Below are positions 8,670 to 18,818 of a DNA stretch of 64,000 nt, piece after piece. The stretch is from contig NZ_CP011567.1 in the NCBI RefSeq assembly GCF_001655615.1, positions 4,907,001 to 4,971,000 of the forward strand, in the 5' to 3' direction. The position numbers and the translations under genes were made by a program. Within the stretch, counting starts at the first letter, position 1. Every line of letters starts with the position of its first letter. The notes under the pieces are model-generated. The model worked only from the letters and a program-made list of their open reading frames with translations, did no database searches and was not told the DNA's origin. The stretch is from Pseudomonas sp. GR 6-02. GTDB taxonomy: Bacteria; Pseudomonadota; Gammaproteobacteria; Pseudomonadales; Pseudomonadaceae.

Positions 8670-10391
8670 CTATTCGTTATCCAGCCCCTTGCGCCGATAC
8701 GGAAACACATCAATCACCTTCCCCGCCCGAATCGCTTCCTGCAGCCCCTTCCAGTAATCGGCGTTGTACAGCTCGCCGTGCAACTGATCGAACAACTTTC
8801 GCTGCCCGGAATCGGCAAACAGGAACGGTGGAAACTCCTCGGGGAACACGTCCAGTGGCCCGATCGAGTACCACGGTTCGGAGGCCATTTCGTCTTCCGG
8901 CGTGCGCGGTTGCGGGATGTGGCGGAAGTTGGCTTCGGTCAGGAAGCAAATTTCGTCGTAGTCATAGAACACCACGCGACCGTGACGGGTGACGCCAAAG
9001 TTTTTCAACAGCATGTCGCCGGGGAAAATGTTCGCCGCCGCCAGTTGCTTGATCGCCAGGCCATAATCTTCCAGCGCCTCGCGCACCTGCGCCTCGTTGG
9101 CGTGTTCCAGATAAAGGTTCAACGGTGTCATCCGGCGTTCGGTCCAGCAGTGACGGATCAGCACCGTATCGCCCTCCACCGACACCGTGGACGGCGCCAC
9201 TTCAAGCAACTCCTCCAGGCATGCCGGCTCGAACTTGCTCAACGGGAAACGGAAGTCGGCGAACTCCTGCGTGTCGGCCATGCGCCCGACCCGATCGACG
9301 CTTTTTACCAGGCGATACTTTTCGATCACCGTGGCACGGTCGACGTTTTTCGACGGTGAGAAGCGGTCCTTGATGATTTTGAATACGGTGTTGAAGCCCG
9401 GCAGCGTAAACACGCTCATGACCATCCCGCGCACGCCGGGGGCCATGATGAACTGGTCGTCGGTGTTGGCCAGGTGATTGATCAGCGCCCGGTAGAACTC
9501 GGACTTGCCATGCTTGTAGAAGCCGATCGAGGTGTACAGCTCGGCGATGTGTTTGCCTGGCAGGATGCGTTTGAGAAAGCCGATGAACTCCGCCGGTACC
9601 GGCACATCGACCATGAAGTACGAACGGGTGAAGGAGAAGATGATCGACACCTCCGCCTCGTCGGTGATCAGTGCATCGATCTGGATGCCCCGCCCTTCGC
9701 GGTGCAGCAGCGGAATCACCAGTGGCCATTGATCGTCCTGGGTGAAGATGCGCCCCACCAGATAGGCACCTTTGTTGCGGTAAAGCACCGAGGAAAACAG
9801 CTCGACACTCAGCTCCGGGTCCTTGCAGACCCAGTCCGGCAGGTTCTCGCGCAATTGCACTTCGAGACGGCGCAGGTCGCCGGGCAAATCGGCGTAGTCC
9901 TCGCTGAAGCGATAGTCGGTAAAAATACTCGCGAGCATGCCGGACAACTGGCCATGGGGCTTGTAGGTGCGGGTTTGCGCCGCCCGGGCGCGGCGCAGGC
10001 TTGGCCGCGTGGTGTGGATGAACATGCAGCCGTCGCTGATCAGGTCGTGGCTGAACAGCCCGCAGAAAATCGAGTTGTACCAGGTCTCGGACAGTTCATC
10101 GTCGAAGCGCAGGTCGATCAGGCTGATATAGGCGCTTTTGACCAACGGCCAGCTGCTGACGTCCATCAGCACATCGGCGGCGAACGACTGATGCAGGCGC
10201 CCGACCGTTTCGCCGACTTTCTCTTCGTAGAGGTTGATCCGCGCCGCCGACGCGACTTGTGTCGCCTGCCACTGGGCTTGCTCGAAGCGGCCTCGGGCAC
10301 CGTCGGTGATCTGACGGAAATGCTCGCGGTAATCGTCAAAGCCATCGAGGATCATTCGGGCGATGTCGGCGGCTGGCCATTGCTGCGGCAT
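8670..10391 (-). CDS. aceK: Isocitrate dehydrogenase kinase/phosphatase AceK
   Basis: 573 residues beginning [20 protein letters not shown], the normal AceK length and N-terminus. Known: AceK phosphorylates isocitrate dehydrogenase to divert carbon to the glyoxylate shunt, and also dephosphorylates it, so it controls growth on acetate or fatty acids. Characteristic stretches include [20 protein letters not shown] in the regulatory domain and [20 protein letters not shown] in the C-terminal kinase domain. The ATG at 10391 has AGAGG seven bases upstream. An in-frame extension to 10553 lacks family sequence. Unlike in enterics, it is not next to aceBA here. Confidence 0.95.
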   Translation of the reverse strand: MPQQWPAADIARMILDGFDDYREHFRQITDGARGRFEQAQWQATQVASAARINLYEEKVGETVGRLHQSFAADVLMDVSSWPLVKSAYISLIDLRFDDELSETWYNSIFCGLFSHDLISDGCMFIHTTRPSLRRARAAQTRTYKPHGQLSGMLASIFTDYRFSEDYADLPGDLRRLEVQLRENLPDWVCKDPELSVELFSSVLYRNKGAYLVGRIFTQDDQWPLVIPLLHREGRGIQIDALITDEAEVSIIFSFTRSYFMVDVPVPAEFIGFLKRILPGKHIAELYTSIGFYKHGKSEFYRALINHLANTDDQFIMAPGVRGMVMSVFTLPGFNTVFKIIKDRFSPSKNVDRATVIEKYRLVKSVDRVGRMADTQEFADFRFPLSKFEPACLEELLEVAPSTVSVEGDTVLIRHCWTERRMTPLNLYLEHANEAQVREALEDYGLAIKQLAAANIFPGDMLLKNFGVTRHGRVVFYDYDEICFLTEANFRHIPQPRTPEDEMASEPWYSIGPLDVFPEEFPPFLFADSGQRKLFDQLHGELYNADYWKGLQEAIRAGKVIDVFPYRRKGLDNE

Positions 10392-10519
10392 GGTGAAACC
10401 TCTGCGGCTGTTCTTATCGTTGGAGCTTGAGCTTAGTGGCCCCGTGTGACGCAACGCAACCATTGCCTTGTACCCCGACTGGCGCGACACTTGCGCGCCA
10501 ATCAAGGAAGGAAAGTGCT

Positions 10520-11428
10520 GTGAACCCCGTCGATATCCTGCGTTTGTTGTCACTTGCCGCCATTTGGGGGGCGAGCTTTCTGTTCATGCGCATTATCGCC
10601 CCAGTGATTGGCACAATCCCCACTGCCTTTTTCCGTGTATCGATTGCCGCTGTCGGGCTGCTGGTGATCGTCGGGCTGCTGCGTATCAGCTGGGATTTCA
10701 AAGGCAAACTCAAGACGGTGATGCTGCTCGGAGTGATCAACTCCGGGGTTCCGGCGACGCTCTATTCCGTGGCCGCGCAAGTGCTGCCGGCCGGCTATTC
10801 GGCGATTTTCAACGCCACCACGCCGTTGATGGGCGTGTTGATCGGCGGGTTGTTCTTCAGTGAAAAACTCACCGGAGCGAAGGTCTGCGGGGTGTTTCTC
10901 GGACTGTTTGGCGTCGGCATCCTCACCCGTGCAGGTCCGGTGGCGTTCGATATGCAACTGCTGATGGGCGCACTGGCGTGCCTGATGGCTACCACCTGTT
11001 ATGGCTTTGCCGGCTTCCTCGCCCGCCGCTGGCTCGACCAGGCCGGCGGCCTCGACAGTCGCCTGTCGGCCCTGGGCAGCATGCTCGGCGCCACCTTGTT
11101 TTTGCTGCCGCTGTTCGGCTACAGCGTGATCAGCCAGCCACCGGCGAGCTGGGGCGGCTGGAGTGTCTGGTTGTCGTTGCTGGGATTGGGCTTGGGCTGC
11201 ACCGCGTTTGCCTACATCGTTTACTTCCGTTTGCTCAGCTCGATCGGCCCGGTGAAGTCGATGACCGTGACCTTCATGATTCCACCGTTCGGGGTGTTGT
11301 GGGGCGCGCTGTTGCTGGATGAGCCGCTGTCGATGGCGCACCTCTATGGCGGAGTGTTGATTGCGGCGGCGTTGTGGCTGGTGTTGAAGCCGGCAGTGGT
11401 GAAGCCGGTTGAGGTGGTTGCCCGATAA
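10520..11428 (+). CDS. DMT superfamily (EamA) transporter
   Basis: 302 residues with ten predicted hydrophobic segments in two five-helix repeats, typical of EamA/RhaT-type inner-membrane exporters of metabolites. The GTG start (10520) follows AAGGAAGGAAAG, a strong ribosome-binding site. The in-frame upstream extension to 10427 is not hydrophobic and has no ribosome-binding site. It is divergent from aceK with 128 bases between the starts. Substrate unknown. Confidence 0.85.
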   Translation: MNPVDILRLLSLAAIWGASFLFMRIIAPVIGTIPTAFFRVSIAAVGLLVIVGLLRISWDFKGKLKTVMLLGVINSGVPATLYSVAAQVLPAGYSAIFNATTPLMGVLIGGLFFSEKLTGAKVCGVFLGLFGVGILTRAGPVAFDMQLLMGALACLMATTCYGFAGFLARRWLDQAGGLDSRLSALGSMLGATLFLLPLFGYSVISQPPASWGGWSVWLSLLGLGLGCTAFAYIVYFRLLSSIGPVKSMTVTFMIPPFGVLWGALLLDEPLSMAHLYGGVLIAAALWLVLKPAVVKPVEVVAR

Positions 11429-11489
11429 AACGCCTTCGCAGGCAAGTCGGATCACTTACAAGGCCCGGAGCTCATGAGCAAGCGCGCAT

Positions 11490-11520
11490 AAAAAAACCGC
11501 TCCCAAGGAGCGGTTTTTTC
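11490..11520. terminator. Bidirectional intrinsic terminator
   Basis: A-tract, CCGCTCC, loop CAA, GGAGCGG, T-tract. It lies between the convergent EamA transporter and LpxO-like genes and would stop transcription in both directions. Confidence 0.9.
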
Positions 11521-11535
11521 ATTCCATGGTCGGCC

Positions 11536-12474
11536 TCAACCGAACAACCAATACCCCAACAACGTCAACACCACCACCGCCAGCACCGGTCGCAGCACGC
11601 GATAGGCCTTGGGGTTGCGGCGCTTCCACTGCTTGACCATACCGCTGAATTTGTCGCTGAAAGTCTTGCTCCAGGCATAAGCCTGGTTAATCCCGCCAAC
11701 GCGCTCATCGTCAAGGTTCTGCGGCGCAGTAGCACGCCCCAGCCAGCCGCTGATCCAGCGGTTGATGCGGGTCATCAGGCGGTTGCTCAAGGGGCGTTCG
11801 ATGTCGCAGAACAGGATGACGCGGGTTTGCTCGGTTTCGTTCTTGACCCAGTGCACGTAGGTTTCATCGAACATCACGTCTTCGCCATCACGCCAGGCGT
11901 AGACCTGACCGTCGACGAAGATGCGGCAATCATCGGAGTTCGGCGTCGACAACCCCAGGTGATAACGCAGGGAACCGGCGAACGGGTCACGGTGCGGGTT
12001 GAGGTGGCTACCGCCCGGCAACAGCGCAAACATCGCGCCTTTCACATTGGGGATGCGGCTGACCAGCTCGACGGTTTTCGGGCAGAGCAATTCAGCCGAT
12101 GGCAGCGGTTTGTCGTACCACTTGAGGTAGAAACGCTTCCAGCCCTTCTTGAAGAACGAACCGAAACCGGCGTCGTTGTTCTTTTCGGCGGCGCGAATGT
12201 AGCCCTCGTCGAACAGGTGCATGGCTTCGTCGCGGATAACTTCCCAGTTGTCCCTGAGCACGTCGAGCTCCGGGAACTTGCTGCGGTCCAGATAGGGCTT
12301 GGACGGCACACCGGAGAACAGGTACATCAAGGCGTTATAGGGCGCGAACAGGGCCGAGTGATTGACGAACTGACGCAGGACCGGCAAACGCGCCTTGCCA
12401 CGCAAATGCACATAGAGCGTGCTGCCGAGGAACAGCAGCAACACCGACGCCTTCGCGACAAAGGAAAAGCTCAT
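11536..12474 (-). CDS. LpxO-type lipid A / aspartyl-asparaginyl beta-hydroxylase family dioxygenase
   Basis: 312 residues: an N-terminal hydrophobic anchor (residues 5-22), a cytoplasmic Fe(II)/2-oxoglutarate dioxygenase domain, and a C-terminal hydrophobic segment (about 293-311). The iron-binding HxD is in NPHRDPF (about residues 164-170), followed by RYHLGL. The distal His is in YVHWVKNE and the 2-oxoglutarate-binding Arg probably in QTRVILF. Known: LpxO hydroxylates the secondary acyl chain of lipid A. Members with two membrane segments are usual in Pseudomonas. An alternative is hydroxylation of another membrane substrate. It is monocistronic between a strong terminator and a long upstream region with an inverted repeat. 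Confidence 0.8.
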   Translation of the reverse strand: MSFSFVAKASVLLLFLGSTLYVHLRGKARLPVLRQFVNHSALFAPYNALMYLFSGVPSKPYLDRSKFPELDVLRDNWEVIRDEAMHLFDEGYIRAAEKNNDAGFGSFFKKGWKRFYLKWYDKPLPSAELLCPKTVELVSRIPNVKGAMFALLPGGSHLNPHRDPFAGSLRYHLGLSTPNSDDCRIFVDGQVYAWRDGEDVMFDETYVHWVKNETEQTRVILFCDIERPLSNRLMTRINRWISGWLGRATAPQNLDDERVGGINQAYAWSKTFSDKFSGMVKQWKRRNPKAYRVLRPVLAVVVLTLLGYWLFG

Positions 12475-12587
12475 CTACGACTCCTTGAGAATAGGAAACT
12501 CCGCACAACGCCTTTTACCCGACGTGGCAGTCGGCCATGATAAACACTACCGGCCTCGGGAAAAACCCGTATTACTCAACATTCAGT

Positions 12588-12619
12588 GTTAAGGATTGTG
12601 CAATAAAGCACTTCTTAAC
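12588..12619. repeat. Interrupted inverted repeat between cysK and the LpxO-like gene
   Basis: GTTAAG-N4-GTGC-AATAAA-GCAC-N2-CTTAAC: a near-perfect palindrome in the 212-base gap upstream of the LpxO-like gene and downstream of cysK. It could be the cysK terminator stem or an operator for the LpxO-like gene. The sequence does not decide. Confidence 0.4.
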
Positions 12620-12686
12620 ATAGGGTTCCTGAACGGGGGCTGACCTGAATCAACCCCCTGATCGGCTTCAAAACAGCCATAAAATC

Positions 12687-13661
12687 TTATTGCTGATTTT
12701 CCTGTTCGGTAAACAAGTCACTGAACAGCATGCTCGACAGGTAGCGTTCGCCAGAGTCGGGCAGGATCACCACGATGGTTTTGCCCTGCATTTCCGGGGT
12801 TTCGGCCAGGCGTACAGCCACCGCCATGGCGGCGCCGCAAGAGATGCCACTCAAAATCCCTTCTTCTTGCATCAGGCGCAGGGCCATCGCCTTGGATTCG
12901 TCGTCGCTGACCAATTCCACTCGGTCGACCATCGACAGGTCCAGGTTCTTGGGCACAAAACCAGCGCCGATGCCCTGGATCTTGTGGGGGCTCGGTTTGA
13001 TCTCTTCCCCGGCGATCGCCTGGGTGATCACCGGGGACACCATTGGCTCCACCGCCACCGAGAGAATCGGTTTGCCCTGGGTATTCTTGATATACCGCGA
13101 AACCCCGGTAATGGTTCCACCCGTTCCGACGCCCGCTACCAGCACGTCGACCGCACCGTCGGTGTCGTTCCAGATTTCCGGGCCGGTGGTTTTTTCGTGG
13201 ATGGCCGGGTTGGCCGGGTTTTCGAACTGCCCCGGCATGAAGTAGGTGGACGGATCACTGGCGAGGATTTCGGCAGCTTTCTCGATCGCGCCTTTCATGC
13301 CCTTGGCCGGCTCCGTCAACACCAGTTCGGCGCCAAGGGCCTTGAGCACCTTGCGTCGTTCGATGCTCATGGACGCGGGCATGGTCAACATCAACCGATA
13401 ACCACGGGCGGCGGCAACGAATGCCAGGCCGATACCGGTATTGCCCGAGGTCGGTTCGATGATGGTCATGCCGGGCTTGAGTTTACCGCTGCTTTCAGCA
13501 TCCCAGATCATGTTCGCGCCGATTCGGCACTTGACCGAATATCCAGGGTTGCGCCCTTCGATCTTGGCCAGAATGGTGACACCGCGCGGGGCGATACGGT
13601 TGATCTGCACCAGCGGCGTATTGCCGATGGAGTGGGCGTTGTCAGCATAGATACGGCTCAT
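12687..13661 (-). CDS. cysK: Cysteine synthase A (O-acetylserine sulfhydrylase)
   Basis: 324 residues. It matches CysK-type enzymes end to end: PLP lysine K44 in [11 protein letters not shown], substrate loop TSGNTG (71-76) and phosphate-binding GVGTGGT (178-184). It ends LFTEQENQQ, much like E. coli CysK. Known: it converts O-acetylserine and sulfide to cysteine with PLP, in the cytoplasm. The TSGNTG loop and the full-length similarity favour CysK over CysM. Divergent from the DUF748 gene. Confidence 0.93.
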   Translation of the reverse strand: MSRIYADNAHSIGNTPLVQINRIAPRGVTILAKIEGRNPGYSVKCRIGANMIWDAESSGKLKPGMTIIEPTSGNTGIGLAFVAAARGYRLMLTMPASMSIERRKVLKALGAELVLTEPAKGMKGAIEKAAEILASDPSTYFMPGQFENPANPAIHEKTTGPEIWNDTDGAVDVLVAGVGTGGTITGVSRYIKNTQGKPILSVAVEPMVSPVITQAIAGEEIKPSPHKIQGIGAGFVPKNLDLSMVDRVELVSDDESKAMALRLMQEEGILSGISCGAAMAVAVRLAETPEMQGKTIVVILPDSGERYLSSMLFSDLFTEQENQQ

Positions 13662-13787
13662 GGCTGGGTCCTTATACCGCGTTGAATTAGCCCACCAAGG
13701 TATGCCTGTTGCTCGTGGTCGTCCAGTCAGTCGAACGTCCGGCTGCCATAGCAGTCAACCGCTTTACACCGCCAGAGATTTGCCGCC

Positions 13788-14864
13788 ATGAAGCGTCGAT
13801 ACAGTTGGCCCCTGTTGACCCTCGCCGGCCTCCTCATGTTGCTGGTTGCCGTGCATATCGCCCTGCCCTACATCGTGCGTGACTACCTGAACGAGCGATT
13901 GGCCAATATGGGCGACTATCGCGGGCAGGTTACCGACGTGGACCTGGCCTTGTGGCGTGGCGCCTACAAAATCAACGGGCTGAAAATCGTCAAGGTCGAG
14001 GGCAAGGTCCCGGTGCCGTTCGTCAACGCGCCATTGATCGACCTCTCCGTCAGCTGGCACTCGCTCTGGTACGACCACGCCGTGGTGGCCAAGGCGCAGT
14101 TCGACAAACCCGAGGTGAACTTCGTCGATGGCGGCGCCAACAAGAAAAACTCCCAGACCGGTCAGGGCACCGACTGGCGGGCACAATTGGAAAAATTGCT
14201 GCCGATTACCCTGAACGAAGTGCGGATCAACGATGGCCGGGTCACCTTTCACAACTTCAATTCAAAACCACCCGTGAACCTGAGCGCTACTCAGGTCAAT
14301 GCCAACATTTACAACCTGACCAACGTAGTCGACACCAAAGGCAAACGCGATGCCCGTTTCGATGGCAAGGCGCTGTTACCGGGGAATGCACCGCTGGAAA
14401 CAACGGCAACCTTCGATCCGCTGAGCAATTTCGAAGACTTCGAGTTCCGCCTGCGCGCCAGGGACCTTGAACTCAAACGCCTGAACGACTTCGCGTCGGC
14501 CTACGGCAAGTTCGACTTCAATGCCGGCCATGGCGACCTGGTCATCGAGGCCGAGGCCAACAAGGGACAACTCACCGGCTACATCAAGCCACTGTTGCGG
14601 GACGTCGAAGTGTTCAACTGGCAACAGGACGTGGAAAACAAGGACAAAGGGATTTTCCGCTCCATTTGGGAAGCGCTCGTCGGCGGCACCCAGAATGTAT
14701 TGAAGAACCAGGCGAAAAACCAATTCGCCACTCGCGTCGAACTCAAGGGCAACGTGCATCAGCGGAATATCAGCGCGTTCGAGGCGTTTTTGCAGATTTT
14801 ACGCAACGGTTTCATCCAGGCGTTCAATGCCCAGTACGAACGACCCAAACCGGATGCGGGATGA
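13788..14864 (+). CDS. DUF748 / AsmA-like domain envelope protein
   Basis: 358 residues with one N-terminal membrane anchor (about residues 8-28) and a periplasmic beta-rich body containing the DUF748 features: VTDVDLALWRGAYKINGL near residue 45 and VRINDGRVTFHNF near 145. The family is related to AsmA/TamB-like proteins and is thought to work in the envelope, but no biochemical role is established. It is followed after 144 bases by the MoxR/VWA pair and is divergent from cysK. Confidence 0.8.
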   Translation: MKRRYSWPLLTLAGLLMLLVAVHIALPYIVRDYLNERLANMGDYRGQVTDVDLALWRGAYKINGLKIVKVEGKVPVPFVNAPLIDLSVSWHSLWYDHAVVAKAQFDKPEVNFVDGGANKKNSQTGQGTDWRAQLEKLLPITLNEVRINDGRVTFHNFNSKPPVNLSATQVNANIYNLTNVVDTKGKRDARFDGKALLPGNAPLETTATFDPLSNFEDFEFRLRARDLELKRLNDFASAYGKFDFNAGHGDLVIEAEANKGQLTGYIKPLLRDVEVFNWQQDVENKDKGIFRSIWEALVGGTQNVLKNQAKNQFATRVELKGNVHQRNISAFEAFLQILRNGFIQAFNAQYERPKPDAG

Positions 14865-15008
14865 GTCACGAAGTGACGCCCCATTCAGAGACTGAATAAC
14901 CCGTCTGCGTTCACAGTCGACCGACCTGCGCGTTATAGTCGAGCCTGACCATTTATTGCGCCCCGCCCTGCCTCGCTCAGGTCGGCGTTACCGTTTGAGG
15001 ATTAGCAG

Positions 15009-15854
15009 ATGAAGTTCGAAGGCACCCAGGCCTACGTCGCCACCGATGACCTGAAGCTGGCGGTCAACGCCGCTATCACCCTGGAGCGGCCACTGCTGGT
15101 CAAGGGTGAGCCAGGCACCGGCAAGACCATGCTCGCAGAGCAACTGGCCGAGTCCTTCGGCGCCAAGTTGATTACCTGGCACATCAAGTCCACCACCAAG
15201 GCGCATCAAGGCCTGTACGAATACGACGCGGTCAGCCGCCTGCGGGATTCGCAACTGGGCGTGGACAAGGTCCACGACGTTCGCAACTACCTGAAAAAGG
15301 GCAAGCTCTGGGAGGCGTTCGAGTCCGAAGAGCGGGTGATTCTGCTGATCGACGAAATCGACAAGGCCGACATCGAGTTCCCCAACGACTTGCTGCAAGA
15401 ACTCGACAGGATGGAGTTCTACGTTTACGAGATCGACGAGACCATCAAGGCCAAGAAACGTCCGATCATCATCATTACCTCCAACAACGAAAAAGAACTG
15501 CCGGACGCCTTCCTGCGCCGCTGCTTCTTCCATTACATCGCGTTCCCCGATCGCGTGACGCTGCAGAAGATCGTCGACGTGCACTACCCGGACATCAAGA
15601 AAGACCTGGTCAGCGAAGCGCTGGACGTGTTCTTCGACGTGCGCAAGGTGCCGGGCCTGAAGAAGAAGCCCTCGACCTCCGAACTGGTGGACTGGCTGAA
15701 ACTGCTGATGGCCGACAACATCGGCGAAGCGGTATTGCGCGAACGCGATCCGACCAAGGCCATTCCGCCGCTGGCAGGCGCCCTGGTGAAGAACGAACAG
15801 GACGTGCAATTGCTTGAACGTCTGGCGTTCATGAGCCGTCGCGGCACTCGCTAA
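15009..15854 (+). CDS. MoxR-family AAA+ ATPase
   Basis: 281 residues. Walker A GEPGTGKT (residues 33-40), Walker B LLIDEIDKA (112-120) and sensor region IIITSNNEKELPDAFLRRC. Known: MoxR ATPases act as chaperones for a VWA-domain partner that helps mature metalloenzymes or envelope systems. The partner VWA gene follows after 21 bases in the same operon. TGAGGATTAGCAG precedes the ATG. The client of this pair is not indicated by neighbours. Confidence 0.9.
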   Translation: MKFEGTQAYVATDDLKLAVNAAITLERPLLVKGEPGTGKTMLAEQLAESFGAKLITWHIKSTTKAHQGLYEYDAVSRLRDSQLGVDKVHDVRNYLKKGKLWEAFESEERVILLIDEIDKADIEFPNDLLQELDRMEFYVYEIDETIKAKKRPIIIITSNNEKELPDAFLRRCFFHYIAFPDRVTLQKIVDVHYPDIKKDLVSEALDVFFDVRKVPGLKKKPSTSELVDWLKLLMADNIGEAVLRERDPTKAIPPLAGALVKNEQDVQLLERLAFMSRRGTR

Positions 15855-15875
15855 GTACCAATAAGGGCGATCGCC

Positions 15876-17054
15876 ATGCTGCTCAATCTGTTCAACGAAA
15901 TGCGCGCAGCCAAGGTGCCGGTCTCGGTGCGTGAGCTGCTGGACCTGATCAACGCGCTGAAACAGCGCGTGACCTTCGCCGACATGGACGAGTTCTATTA
16001 CTTGTCGCGGGCGATCCTGGTGAAGGACGAACGGCATTTCGACAAGTTCGACCGGGCGTTCGGTGCCTACTTCAATGGCCTGGAAAAGCTCGACGATCAC
16101 CTTCAGGCGTTGATCCCCGAAGACTGGCTGCGCAAGGAATTCGAACGTTCCCTGACTGACGAAGAGCGGGCCGCGATCCAGTCCCTCGGCGGCCTGGACA
16201 AGCTGATCGAAGAGTTCAAGAAACGCCTGGAAGAACAGAAAGAACGCCATGCCGGCGGCAACAAATGGATCGGCACCGGCGGCACCAGCCCGTTCGGTTC
16301 CGGCGGTTTCAACCCGGAAGGCATTCGGGTCGGCGATGCCGGTAAGCGTCAGGGCAAAGCGGTGAAAGTCTGGGATCAGCGCGAGTACAAGAACCTCGAC
16401 GATTCGGTGGAACTGGGCACGCGCAACATCAAGGTCGCCCTGCGTCGCTTGCGTAAATTCGCCCGTCAGGGCGCGGCGGAAGAACTGGACATCGACGGCA
16501 CCATCGACCACACCGCGCGCGATGCCGGGTTGTTGAACATCCAGATGCGTCCGGAGCGGCGCAACACCGTCAAGTTGCTGCTGCTGTTCGACATCGGCGG
16601 CTCGATGGATGCCCACGTGAAGATCTGCGAAGAGCTGTTCTCGGCCTGCAAGACCGAGTTCAAGCATCTGGAGTACTTCTACTTCCACAACTTCATTTAT
16701 GAATCGGTGTGGAAGAACAACATGCGCCGCACCTCCGAGCGCACCGCCACCCAGGACTTGCTGCACAAGTACGGCGCCGACTACAAAGTGATCTTCATCG
16801 GCGACGCCGCCATGGCGCCCTATGAAATCACCCAGGCCGGCGGCAGCGTCGAGCACTGGAACGAAGAAGCCGGTTACGTGTGGATGCAGCGCTTCAAGGA
16901 AAAGTACAAGAAGCTCATCTGGATCAACCCGTACCCGAAAGACACCTGGGGCTACACCTCGTCGACCAACATCGTGCGGGATTTGATCGATGATCAAATG
17001 TATCCGCTGACGTTGCGGGGGTTGGAGGAAGGGATGCGGTTTCTTTCCAAGTAG
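15876..17054 (+). CDS. CoxE-like VWA domain protein (MoxR partner)
   Basis: 392 residues, cytoplasmic, no signal peptide. The N-terminal part is helical (MRAAKVPVSVRELLDLINAL). A Gly-rich linker at about residues 127-160 leads into a C-terminal von Willebrand A domain. The MIDAS is DIGGS (Asp239, Ser243), where canonical VWA domains have DxSxS, so the first Ser is replaced by Gly. Known: CoxE-type proteins pair with MoxR ATPases. The short spacing (21 bases) implies co-expression. The gene ends just before a REPIN. Confidence 0.87.
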   Translation: MLLNLFNEMRAAKVPVSVRELLDLINALKQRVTFADMDEFYYLSRAILVKDERHFDKFDRAFGAYFNGLEKLDDHLQALIPEDWLRKEFERSLTDEERAAIQSLGGLDKLIEEFKKRLEEQKERHAGGNKWIGTGGTSPFGSGGFNPEGIRVGDAGKRQGKAVKVWDQREYKNLDDSVELGTRNIKVALRRLRKFARQGAAEELDIDGTIDHTARDAGLLNIQMRPERRNTVKLLLLFDIGGSMDAHVKICEELFSACKTEFKHLEYFYFHNFIYESVWKNNMRRTSERTATQDLLHKYGADYKVIFIGDAAMAPYEITQAGGSVEHWNEEAGYVWMQRFKEKYKKLIWINPYPKDTWGYTSSTNIVRDLIDDQMYPLTLRGLEEGMRFLSK

Positions 17055-17066
17055 AGCATTGCATCT

Positions 17067-17197
17067 GTGGCGAGGGGGCTTGCCCCCGTTGGGTTGCGAA
17101 GCGACCCCAAAATCTGCAATCGCGATGTATCAGACACACCGCATGCAATGGTTTTACGACTGCTGCGCAGCCGAACGGGGGCAAGCCCCCTCGCCAC
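17067..17197. repeat. REPIN (paired inverted REP elements)
   Basis: GTGGCGAGGGGGCTTGCCCC at the left and its inverted partner ending in CCCCTCGCCAC at 17197, with GGGTTGCGAAGCGACC-type inner tails. It sits between the convergent VWA and pxpC genes, where it may also act as a terminator or 3'-end stabiliser. Confidence 0.85.
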
Positions 17198-17199
17198 AG

Positions 17200-18117
17200 T
17201 TAAAACCGGCGCAAATACTCGACTTGTTCGCGATGCGCGACGTCCTGCACCACCGGTTTCAACCGCACCTTCGCCCCCGGCAGACACTGCGCCAGCCGCG
17301 CCAATGCCAACGGCGTCAACGCCCCCAACCGCGGATAACCGCCAATGGTCTGCCGGTCATTGAGCAGCACAATCGGCTGCCCATCCGGCGGCACCTGGAC
17401 CGCCCCCAGCGGGATGCCTTCGGAAATCATCGGTTTGCCCTGATACTGCAAAGCCGTTCCCAACAGACGAATGCCCATGCGATCGGCGCGACTGTCGAGG
17501 GTCCAGGCGCTGTTGAATGCGTCAAACAGACTCTGCCCGCTGAATTCACCGATTTGCGCACCAAGCACCAGGTCCAGCGGCGTATCGAGGTTGAAATCCG
17601 GAACGTGCTCGCGAGGCAGTTCCCGTACCAGCAGCGGCGCCTCGGTGGAGTACTTCAACGACGATCCCTTGGCCAACGCCCGGCCCATGCCGTCGAGGCC
17701 GCCGAGTTCCTCACGCACCACAGTTGCAGTGCTGCCCAGCACCTTCGGCGCATCAAACCCGCCTGGTGCCGCGAGGTACGCCCGAGCGCCAAGCAACGGT
17801 TGCGTGAATTGCAATCGTTGACCTTTGCCCAGTTTGAAACTGCGCCACGGCGCCAAGGGCTGGCCATCAATCTGCGCCCCAAGATCGGCACCAGCCAATG
17901 CCAGCAAGCAATCGTCCTCGGCCACCACACTGAACCCGCCGAGGGTAATTTCGATCACCGACGCATCCAGCCCGTTGCCCAACAGCCAATTGGCCCACGA
18001 CATCGATCGCCAATCCAGTCCGCCGCCCTGGGTCACGCCCAGATGCCGCACACCAAATCGCCCGGCGTCCTGCAACAGGCAAAGCGGTGTACTTGCTTCA
18101 ATCGTCAGTCGGCTCAT
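17200..18117 (-). CDS. pxpC: 5-oxoprolinase subunit PxpC
   Basis: 305 residues of the biotin-dependent carboxyltransferase-like (KipA/YbgK) family: LCLLQDAGRFGVRHLGVTQG at the N-terminus and DRQTIGGYPRLG near residue 255. Known: PxpA, PxpB and PxpC form the ATP-dependent prokaryotic 5-oxoprolinase, which hydrolyses pyroglutamate to glutamate. The start codon overlaps the pxpB stop as ATGA (18114-18117), so translation is coupled. Last gene of the pxpA-pxpB-pxpC order. Confidence 0.9.
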   Translation of the reverse strand: MSRLTIEASTPLCLLQDAGRFGVRHLGVTQGGGLDWRSMSWANWLLGNGLDASVIEITLGGFSVVAEDDCLLALAGADLGAQIDGQPLAPWRSFKLGKGQRLQFTQPLLGARAYLAAPGGFDAPKVLGSTATVVREELGGLDGMGRALAKGSSLKYSTEAPLLVRELPREHVPDFNLDTPLDLVLGAQIGEFSGQSLFDAFNSAWTLDSRADRMGIRLLGTALQYQGKPMISEGIPLGAVQVPPDGQPIVLLNDRQTIGGYPRLGALTPLALARLAQCLPGAKVRLKPVVQDVAHREQVEYLRRF

Positions 18118-18818
18118 GCCAAGGTCTCCAACGGCGTGTCGTCACCGCCCAGGTTGATGAACTCGGCATGACTGACCGCCTCGAAGCGCACCGTGTCGCC
18201 CGGTTGCATCAAGCTGTAGCCGTCGCGTTCACGGTCGAACAATTTGGCCGGTGTGCGACCGATCAGGTTCCAGCCGCCGGGGGACACTACCGGATAAGCC
18301 GCCGTCTGGCGTTCAGCGATGCCGACACTGCCGGCGGCGACTTTTTTGCGCGGGGTACTCAGACGCGGTGCGGCCAACACTTCTTCCACCAACCCCATGA
18401 ACGCGAACCCCGGCGCGAAGCCCAACGCGAACACCTGATACTCGTGTTCGCTGTGACGGCGGATCACTTCATTCACCGCCAAGCCGCTACGCTGGGACAA
18501 CAGGTTCAACTCCGGCCCAACGCTCAAGTCATACCAGACCGGCAGCACATGGCATTTACCCTTGGCCCGAGCGTTGGGCGTCAGATCGATCAGGGCTTGA
18601 GCGATCAACTCCCGGGCCTGGGCCGGGTTCAATGCCATCAGATCGTAATGCACCATCAGCGTCGTGTAGGACGGCACCAGATCGATCAAATGGCTGGCGA
18701 ATGCTTCTCGCAAACGCTCACTGGCAGCCAGCATCCACGGCATGTTGGCCTCGGCAATTTCATCGAACAGGCGCACCATCAGGCAATCGAGCGCCACCAC
18801 TTCCACCCGTGGCTTCAT
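18114..18818 (-). CDS. pxpB: 5-oxoprolinase subunit PxpB
   Basis: 234 residues of the KipI/YbgJ family. Key stretches are [14 protein letters not shown] (about residues 135-148) and the [12 protein letters not shown] motif (about 182-193). Known: second subunit of the 5-oxoprolinase complex (PxpABC). The ATG at 18818 overlaps the pxpA stop as ATGA (18815-18818). The longer in-frame extension to 18896 lies inside pxpA and has no family similarity. Confidence 0.9.
   Translation of the reverse strand: MKPRVEVVALDCLMVRLFDEIAEANMPWMLAASERLREAFASHLIDLVPSYTTLMVHYDLMALNPAQARELIAQALIDLTPNARAKGKCHVLPVWYDLSVGPELNLLSQRSGLAVNEVIRRHSEHEYQVFALGFAPGFAFMGLVEEVLAAPRLSTPRKKVAAGSVGIAERQTAAYPVVSPGGWNLIGRTPAKLFDRERDGYSLMQPGDTVRFEAVSHAEFINLGGDDTPLETLA

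Noticed and set aside
11429..11450. Single REP-like fragment after the EamA gene
   Set aside because: CGCCTTCGCAGGCAAG resembles one arm of the hairpin at 57497 but has no partner here. Too short to call.
14988..16997. 669-codon open frame on the minus strand
   Set aside because: Lies opposite the MoxR and VWA genes, both of which have clear motifs. The antisense product shows only codon-mirror composition.
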